This document shows, one piece after another, positions 59,901-64,000 of a stretch of DNA of 64,000 nucleotides. How positions within the stretch are numbered: position 1 is the first letter of the stretch; the number at the start of each line of letters is the position of its first letter. This DNA is from Oasisia sp. SBJ-2009 (taxonomy: Eukaryota > Annelida > Polychaeta > Sabellida > Siboglinidae). The notes under the pieces are model-generated. The model was given only the letters and a program-made list of their open reading frames with translations, searched no databases and was not told where the DNA came from. The position numbers and the translations under genes were made by a program. The stretch covers positions 34,399,324 through 34,463,323 of the forward strand of contig OZ024861.1 in the NCBI GenBank assembly GCA_964017155.1, read 5' to 3'.

Positions 59901-62900
59901 TAAACTACTGTAATCGTCTATAGTGAAGACAAGGTAAATACACTTCTTAACCACTTTGTATGTTTGACAACATGCATTCCTGGACTGGACACTCCCCAGT
60001 CTCATGCACATCCCGCTAACTGTTGCTACTTGCGATGTCTGACATTTCTTGTAATTCCTTACCACCAGACTTCACACATTATCAATGTTGACATAATATG
60101 TCCACCAATAATATAAAGCCTTGACGTCAAGATTAAGGTATATTTACATGCAATGGAATGTCACAGAACGATAATGATACAAAGATTGTATCTTAGTTTG
60201 ATCAGCATTCCATGATATTCCATCACACATTAATATACTTTACCATATGTTATATAATTATACTAACATATTGTACCACTTGGTATCAATACATAAAGTA
60301 TCAATCTGAGTTTTTGAATTGATTCCATTCCATTCTAGCACTCATTCTGGGAGCTACATAGACCAAACAAATAAATGGGTCAAATAAATTACATTTTTGT
60401 CTTAGCACCACATAAAATATGCACCCCGACTTTTGAGTTAGAACTGGAGAGGAAAAATGCATATGGCTTTTTCTGGTCATCGCATATGAATAACCAGAGA
60501 AAATGCTAATTACGATGAAGAAACTAGGCAGTCATTCACATTTCATACATAACTACCAACTCATTATATAGTCCAAAGAACTTCAGGGCCATTTTATTTT
60601 GTTAAATTTTCAATTCTATATTAGCAACATCACTTAATCTAGACAATGCTATTGATACACAATGATAGTGGAAAATCATAGTACTGTCTAGTGATAATAA
60701 CATTAATAAAAGAAAGCATGCATCAATGATAGGGACACTGTCATGTATTACCTTGCACACAGCAATCCCCTAACTGTTAAAGTGAACATGTGGCCACATG
60801 TCTCTTGCATGCAGGGTTGAATCAAAATCACGATTCTTAAAAAAAGTTTATTTTATTTAAATCGATTGAATTTATTTTTTATTAATATTTTTACTTCAGG
60901 CTTTGAATCTGAAAAGATGGTACTTTTTGAAAAATGTTTTGGAGTCTACTCCATTCAGAAAGGGAATAGAAATGTTAATCTTGGCACCATTTATGTCAGT
61001 TGTGTAATTTCTACTCGAGACATTGCCACCTCTGACAAAATCCTCATGATGCTGCTTCATGTGTGCAACACATCTTCATGTAGCTTTACCACAAGCTCTT
61101 TATTTGGCCCTGTTCCCCGTCTTTCCTGGAAGAGTGTTCAAAATATAGCCACACACAATCTTTTTACTTCCAGACATTGTGAATTGACTCACATAAGCAG
61201 TAAGGCTTGTATAATTTAGCAGAGGTCAATAGACGGCATCCCTAAGTTATCATCAAAGTATCTACTGGGCCTTGAAATCATTGAAGGCATTGAACCAATC
61301 TCAAACCAAGAGAAATTTTGAAATTTATTTATTGAAAAACAATTAAGTGAAATCTGACTTGCAAGCAACCTTGATTACATTCTGCCTCTGGCCTTTGTTC
61401 ACTGGGTTCACTCAGGTTGCCTTATCTGTTTAATAATAATAATTATTATTTTATTTAAACACCTCATTTCTTTACATAGTAAATTCAGGGGTGTGTACAA
61501 GTAAAACAGCTTAAAAATTAAATACATTACAACAGTTCAGCAAATTATAAGTACACATTTTGATAAAATAATGCACACAAAAAGTAAAAAAGTAAATGTA
61601 CGCTCATTTAAAATATAAAGTGTTCTAAAATGTCTAGAATAACTTACGAAGATGCCTGTTTAAAGAAAAACGTTTTTAGGTCTTTCTTAAAATGTCCGGA
61701 ATCTTGTTGTTTCCTGAGATAAAATGGAAGCGAGTTCTGCAGTGCAGGTTCCGCACATGAAAAGGCTCGTCGCCCAAAACGTTTTAGGTTGACCCTTGGT
61801 ACGCAGACGAGAGCCTGGTCAGCCGAGCGCAGACTGCGATGGGGAACGTACGGCGTGCATGATTCGATCAGCCAGATAGCGTGGAATGTTAGCATGCACG
61901 GCGCTGTGCATAAAAGTCAGCAGTTTGAAATCAATACGCTGTGTCACGGGTAGCCAGTGCAACTCTCGCAGAGCCTCCGTCATGCTGTGTTGGTCACGGC
62001 GATGTAAACGTAGGATGACGCGCGCTGCTGAACGCTGGACCATTTCAAGTCTATACAACAGCGTTCCAGTAATGCCGTACAGGGCAGCATTACCAAAATC
62101 AAGTCGCAACATGACTAACGCATGAACAAGTGTCTTGCGTGCTCGAAGAGTTAGCACAGATCATATTTGCGCTATGCAACGAAGTTGGGCGTAGGCAGTC
62201 CGGCAGGTACGGCTTACGTGTGCGGTCATCGACAAAAGTTGAATTGAAGTGCACGCCAAGGTCGGGAATGGTGGCCGAAGTGGTAACGTTGCATCCACAG
62301 ATGTCGATGACAAGAGGACGTGGCTGCGGAGTGCGGTGGTTCGGTGTGGTAAAGAGAATTGTCTCTGTTTTTGCTTCGTTCAAAAGTAGGTAGCGCGATG
62401 CTAGCCAAGGTTTCACGTCGATGACACACCGGGATATCTGGTCGGCAGCAGACGCCGAATCGTTAGGTGGAAAGTCAACATAGACATGTTTGTTTGTTTT
62501 GTATAATCCACGGCAATGTTCTTGCCTACCCTTGAGCTACTCTTGTTCATCTGTACATACCCTTCCCCTTTGGATGGGACAGGGAGGGGTATTAGCACTA
62601 CTGCTCCCCATCTGCTTATATTGCACAACAGTTGCCTATTGGTCCCTTTTTATGAAGCAAGGCTTCATGTTTGTTCAATGGCCAATAACTTTTTATGGAT
62701 GTGTTACACTTAAAAAGAGTATCCTATTTGCATGGATCATGACCTCAGTCACAAGCAGTCAAAACAATGATTTGGGTGGACACTGGACAGAAAGAAGGCT
62801 AACTGCTGTACCTGAGAGTCCACGCAAGACAAAATGGAGCGCACATATGTAGATCCCTCCTTTTGATTCTGTTTGGTGAAAGGTCCAATGGGGTTATGGC

Positions 62901-63727
62901 ATCACTCTGCATATGCCATTACAGTGTAGCGCTCATATCTCAGAATCCATTGAAGATGTATTTTCCAAATTCTGTCACTAAGCTCATTACATTTTGATTT
63001 CATTTTCTCTTAAAAAAGACTCCTAGGGTCATTTAACGGCCCAAGAATTTTTATTTTTAAGTTTTCATATCTTTTTCAAAAATTATTTTGTAGCTTTTAT
63101 CATCATGCCAGCCCCATTTCTAGACAATGCAAACATGCTTGAGTGTTGCCTCGTTGACAATCACCATACAAATATTGACGCCACAGTTGAAGATACCACC
63201 AGTCTTGTTATGTTCATATAACGTGTGAGTTTACAAAGTTTGCTCAGTCACAAGCAGCTGTGACAACGATTGGATGAGATGTGGGTTTGTTGCGTTTACA
63301 GTTATGGAGTAATACAAGTGAAATTTCATTCTTATATCATAACATGCACAATTCTACCATATTTTATACATATTGGTTGGCTAATATTGCTAGGTTTTGT
63401 TTGAACTAATTCCATATGTATGATGTTTTTGTACAGAGCCAAATGCTCCAACCGGCCTCCAAGTGACAGCAACTGTGAACTCACTCGCAGTTTCCTGGAC
63501 AGCCCCCAGTGGTGCTGTCATATCATATACTGTCACAGTGAAGGAAGGTACAACAGTAAAGGACACAAAAAGTGTCACTGGAACAACAGCAACATTTGAC
63601 AGTACGGCAGCTGACAAGAAGCTGACAGCTGGCACGGAGTACACTGTAGAGGTGGTGTCTGTGGCTGGAGTCTTGAACAGTGGAGGACAGAGCAGTGACT
63701 CTTCTCTGTCAGGCAACTTCTATACAA
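44867..63727 (+). CDS. FN3-repeat cell-surface protein, probable RPTP ectodomain (3' end outside window)
   Basis: A possible first exon 44867-44911 (MAYLQQLAFFVFLLE, signal-like, donor GTAAGT) and FN3 exons 49945-50203, 52870-53145, 54424-54699, 55976-56251 and 63437-63727 lie in order with GT-AG introns. Each FN3 exon encodes one domain with the family landmarks: a hydrophobic-W in SLAVSWTAP or SISVTWDQ, and the L..GT.Y strand (LTAGTEYTVEVV, LTPGTTYHLLVE). The last four are phase 1-1, so they splice together in frame. FN3 domains of this type make up R3-like RPTP ectodomains. With phosphatase exons 32 kb upstream on the same strand, a tandem RPTP paralogue is likely, but no membrane or phosphatase exon of this gene is in the window. 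First-exon linkage is tentative. Confidence 0.75.
45270..45600 (+). mobile_element. LINE C-terminal fragment
   Basis: The plus strand reads LPTLNYREQIEVIQTFEQTF, then GITRGHSEKLHNQSATGYRH and YFFSTRVV. This is the tail of CR1-like RT proteins ('..RGHS.KL......R..FFS.RVV..WN.L'). A second, different fragment (TIRLWNKIPDSVSSTAVSLP) follows at about 45820-45900. Confidence 0.6.
46217..46442. repeat. 60-bp inverted repeat, MITE-like
   Basis: ACCTGTCCTGCTTCGACTTA with ACGTATTCTTTTTGACGGTTACC (46217-46275) is mirrored at 46383-46442 (GGTAACCGTTGCAAACAATA, ending GCAGGACAGGT). A third partial copy (TCGACTTGCATATTCTTTGC) follows at about 46497. Intronic and AT-rich. Confidence 0.65.
46966..47065. 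repeat. (TA)n-rich low-complexity tract
   Basis: Interrupted TA and TATATG runs. The open frames through it are low-complexity artefacts. Confidence 0.85.
47086..48345. repeat. Remnants of hAT-like MITEs
   Basis: GAGTAC(A/T)-rich stretches, TGAGTACAAGTACACTTTTAA at 47165-47190 and GTATGAGTACAATGTACATA at 47877-47897, and an AAGTAATCACAATTGATTAC array at 48248-48315, resemble subterminal arrays of hAT elements. The unique sequence in between (47210-47830) has no recognised gene. Ends cannot be fixed. Confidence 0.4.
48527..48626 (+). CDS. Candidate small exon, uncertain
   Basis: A good acceptor (TATCACCTTTTCAG) and donor (ATC|GTAAGT) bound 100 bp that are open in two frames. One (MTFANAWTVFPLVLANNGQF) ends in phase 0 and would join the exon at 49945. 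The other starts in phase 0 and would follow the 44867 exon but then leaves the wrong phase for 49945. No domain is recognised, so it may be spurious or belong to an alternative transcript. Confidence 0.3.
48725..49490 (-). mobile_element. CR1/L2-like LINE 3' end
   Basis: The minus strand reads VITRMSRRSHITPVLKELHW, LPVHCRIQYKILSHTYHAIH, RTRTVTYGDRTFTKAAATLW, then after one stop PVNIRNSDSCIKFQRQLKTF. The 3' UTR runs to about 48725 and ends in AAAGCGCCATAGAGCACCGT and GGCGCTATATAAATATTG, the stem-loop plus tail of this LINE type, which also resembles the SINE tail at 6370. Confidence 0.8.
49945..50203 (+). CDS. FN3 exon 1 (divergent repeat)
   Basis: The acceptor TTGTTTTTATTCAG is in phase 0 and the donor A|GTATGT in phase 1. 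It encodes GVKAEFAATVTTTSISVTWD, then GVSSFSIKLNHEEKAG and SVSITGLTPGTTYHLLVETI, one FN3 domain of about 80 residues with the strand-B Trp and strand-F Tyr present. It is clearly diverged from the four downstream repeats. Confidence 0.8.
50433..51139 (+). mobile_element. Kolobok-like TTAA-flanked element, copy B
   Basis: TTAA at 50429-50432 and 51140-51143 flanks inverted ends (AAACGCAACAGTTTCGCGTC and its mirror GCCACGAAACAGTTGCGTTT). The interior matches copy A at 16162-17388 in the opposite orientation, including CSAYGCNNS (about 50777) and LCLVHFEEKCFEVDMYHQLI (about 50888), the two halves of a THAP finger. Copy B lacks a segment next to one end that copy A retains. It sits in the intron between FN3 exons 1 and 2. 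Confidence 0.75.
51745..53560 (+). repeat. Segmental duplicate, partner at 60465-63990
   Basis: TCATCGGATATGAATAACCAG at about 51765, GAAGAAACTAGGCAG and AGTACTGTCTAGTGACAATA recur with small changes from 60478, and both copies lead into an FN3 exon. The partner is interrupted between about 61008 and 62838 by sequence that includes a LINE. The homology contains the exons at 52870 and 63437. Confidence 0.75.
52870..53145 (+). CDS. FN3 exon 2
   Basis: 276 bp, phase 1-1, acceptor TGTTTTTGTACAG, donor A|GTAAGT. It encodes PNAPSNLQVTATVDSLAVSW, TVTVKEGTTVKDTKSVTGTT and LTAGTEYTVEVVSVAG, a complete FN3 domain. It is most like exon 5 (both have V and S in TVKDTKS and TATFD). Confidence 0.88.
54424..54699 (+). 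CDS. FN3 exon 3
   Basis: 276 bp, phase 1-1, same splice sites as exon 2. It encodes PNAPTGLKVTATVDSLAVSW and TTIKDTKTVTGTTATLD. It is a near-identical twin of exon 4. Confidence 0.9.
55976..56251 (+). CDS. FN3 exon 4
   Basis: 276 bp, phase 1-1. It differs from exon 3 at one synonymous site (TCA for TCG in the LSGNFY segment), so the encoded domains are identical. The flanking introns are also nearly identical, showing a very recent duplication or gene conversion. Confidence 0.9.
56860..57250 (+). mobile_element. Ty3/gypsy RNase H-integrase fragment
   Basis: The plus strand reads MLPEHKLVELQQATKDDTVL, a stop, then EYWKLSTKAPFIVQNECLVE and DGLIFKGDRLVIPHMIMKQI, a stop, then GHIVVDGCLRRAHK. 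This is the linker and H2C2 zinc region between RNase H and the integrase core. It ends abruptly before 'W.G'. The nonsense changes make it a dead fragment, unrelated in position to the pol at 25590. Confidence 0.8.
57251..58115. other. Intronic sequence, nothing firmly recognised
   Basis: A minus-strand tRNA-like stretch around 57420-57500 was considered as a SINE but its boxes are poor. No exon is seen. Confidence 0.3.
58120..58860. repeat. Degenerate AT-rich satellite, about 135-175-bp period
   Basis: Related unit starts (GT(C)CAT...TATGAAG) occur at about 58152, 58315, 58448, 58618 and 58793. They are followed in each unit by ATACATATTATGCAATGTG- and TTTAATAATAATTTAATTA-type blocks. About 4.5 diverged copies are present and none is coding. 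Confidence 0.6.
58968..59428. mobile_element. MITE with CGAGT-rich inverted termini
   Basis: The left end GGGCCGACTTCGATTGAGCT followed by ACTCGAGTTACTCG is mirrored at the right (CGAGTTACTCGAATAGCTCA then ATCGATGTCGGTCC). It is about 460 bp, with no ORF. The CTCGAGTAACTCG motif recurs internally near 59280 and 59345. Probably a non-autonomous hAT-type element. Confidence 0.7.
59470..60464. other. Intronic, old DNA-element remnants
   Basis: CATGTATAATACACATCCTGACTTTTGA near 59742 and ATATGCACCCCGACTTTTGA near 60417 look like related terminal motifs of an eroded DNA transposon. The two minus-strand open frames here (59544-59822, 59862-60065) show no domain. Confidence 0.35.
60465..61008 (+). 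repeat. Left part of the duplicated segment
   Basis: Matches 51745-52265 with scattered differences. Homology stops in ATGTCAGTTGTGT at about 61008 and resumes at 62838. Confidence 0.75.
61430..62480 (-). mobile_element. CR1-like LINE 3' half
   Basis: Minus-strand open blocks read HVYVDFPPNDSASAADQISR, WLASRYLLLNEAKTETILF, LVHALVMLRLDFGNAALYGI, TEALRELHWLPVTQRIDFKL and RRAFSCAEPALQNSLPFYLR in the order of a CR1-type RT thumb and C-terminus. The 5' truncation falls just after the YADDTQ box position (about 62480). Two frameshifts are visible. An AATAATAATAATTATTATTT tract at 61433-61452 marks the 3' end. The LINE occupies most of the gap in the duplicated segment. Confidence 0.85.
62481..62837. 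other. Unassigned insert sequence
   Basis: It lies between the LINE and the resumption of the duplicated unit. Short open frames only, with no domain recognised. Confidence 0.3.
63437..63727 (+). CDS. FN3 exon 5, five codons longer
   Basis: 291 bp, phase 1-1, acceptor TGTTTTTGTACAG, donor A|GTAAGT. It encodes PNAPTGLQVTATVNSLAVSW and LTAGTEYTVEVVSVAG. After VLNS it carries GGQSS before DSSLSGNFYT, 15 bp absent from exons 2-4. The flanking intron matches the tandem units to the right edge of the window. Confidence 0.9.
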
Positions 63728-64000
63728 GTAAGTCAGTCTTGGATTGATTATTTCATTTAAAAATGTGTTCATTCAAACACAGTTTGTGTATGTTTCTAGT
63801 TTGTGATAGAACAACTCATGGGACAGTCTTGCCAGATATCTTTGGAGCCAGCGTTGACAGCCTGAGAACAGGATGCAAGACCAGGATGTTTCATGTGACG
63901 TATGTGGGCCAGGGTCTGGATTCCTCTAGGTGTCAAGCCGGAATATTTCTCGTGACCAGATGATACTGGGCCAGCAACTTTAGTGGTCAAGTGACTGCAG

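Noticed and set aside
60866..61219. 117-codon ORF starting in the duplicated segment
   Set aside because: It starts inside a dispersed repeat, runs into the insert, and no domain is recognised.

Overview
The window is animal genomic DNA of moderate to low GC content. Genes are split by long introns with ordinary GT-AG sites, receptor-type protein tyrosine phosphatase (RPTP) and fibronectin type III (FN3) exons are present, and most of the sequence consists of LINEs, a Ty3/gypsy pol, hAT and TTAA-flanked DNA transposons, MITEs, tRNA-derived SINEs and long (TA)n or (CATA)n tracts. This mix fits a marine invertebrate (lancelet, hemichordate, echinoderm or lophotrochozoan). The sequence alone does not let me choose, and no bacterial or organellar signal is present.

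Layout: 0-4 kb holds dead LINE pieces. From 4.05 to 13.2 kb lies the 3' half of an RPTP catalytic domain on the + strand: five exons with intact frame and splice phases, a stop codon at 13017-13019 and an AATAAA. Its introns carry LINE, SINE and hAT debris. The domain keeps the nucleophilic Cys but has Ala in place of the WPD-loop Asp and Gln in place of the signature Arg, so it is predicted to be a pseudophosphatase. From 14 to 23 kb comes a broken SWIM-finger fragment followed by a nest of LINEs: a minus-strand LINE interrupted by a TTAA-flanked Kolobok-like element with THAP-domain remnants and by a 5'-truncated plus-strand LINE. A degenerate Ty3/gypsy pol lies at 25.6-29.06 kb and is itself cut by a MITE. 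From 29.5 to 41.5 kb is one 11.9-kb hAT element with a perfect 8-bp target duplication (ATTGTAGG). It carries a split BED-finger/transposase gene, and its first intron holds an inverted duplication around a Cys-rich mobile ORF. LINE 3' ends follow at 42.4-44.5 kb.

From 44.87 kb to the right edge a second + strand gene begins: a putative signal-peptide exon, then FN3 exons at 49945, 52870, 54424, 55976 and 63437. The last four encode near-copies of a single FN3 repeat. Three of them sit in about 1.55-kb tandem units and the fourth belongs to a larger duplicated segment. The four are phase 1-1 symmetric, so each copy adds a domain without breaking the frame. The gene runs off the right edge.

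Phosphatase exons of one gene followed downstream by the FN3 ectodomain start of another, on the same strand, suggest a tandem cluster of R3-like (FN3-ectodomain) RPTP genes that has been heavily invaded by transposons. The cluster is inference; the exons and motifs are read directly.
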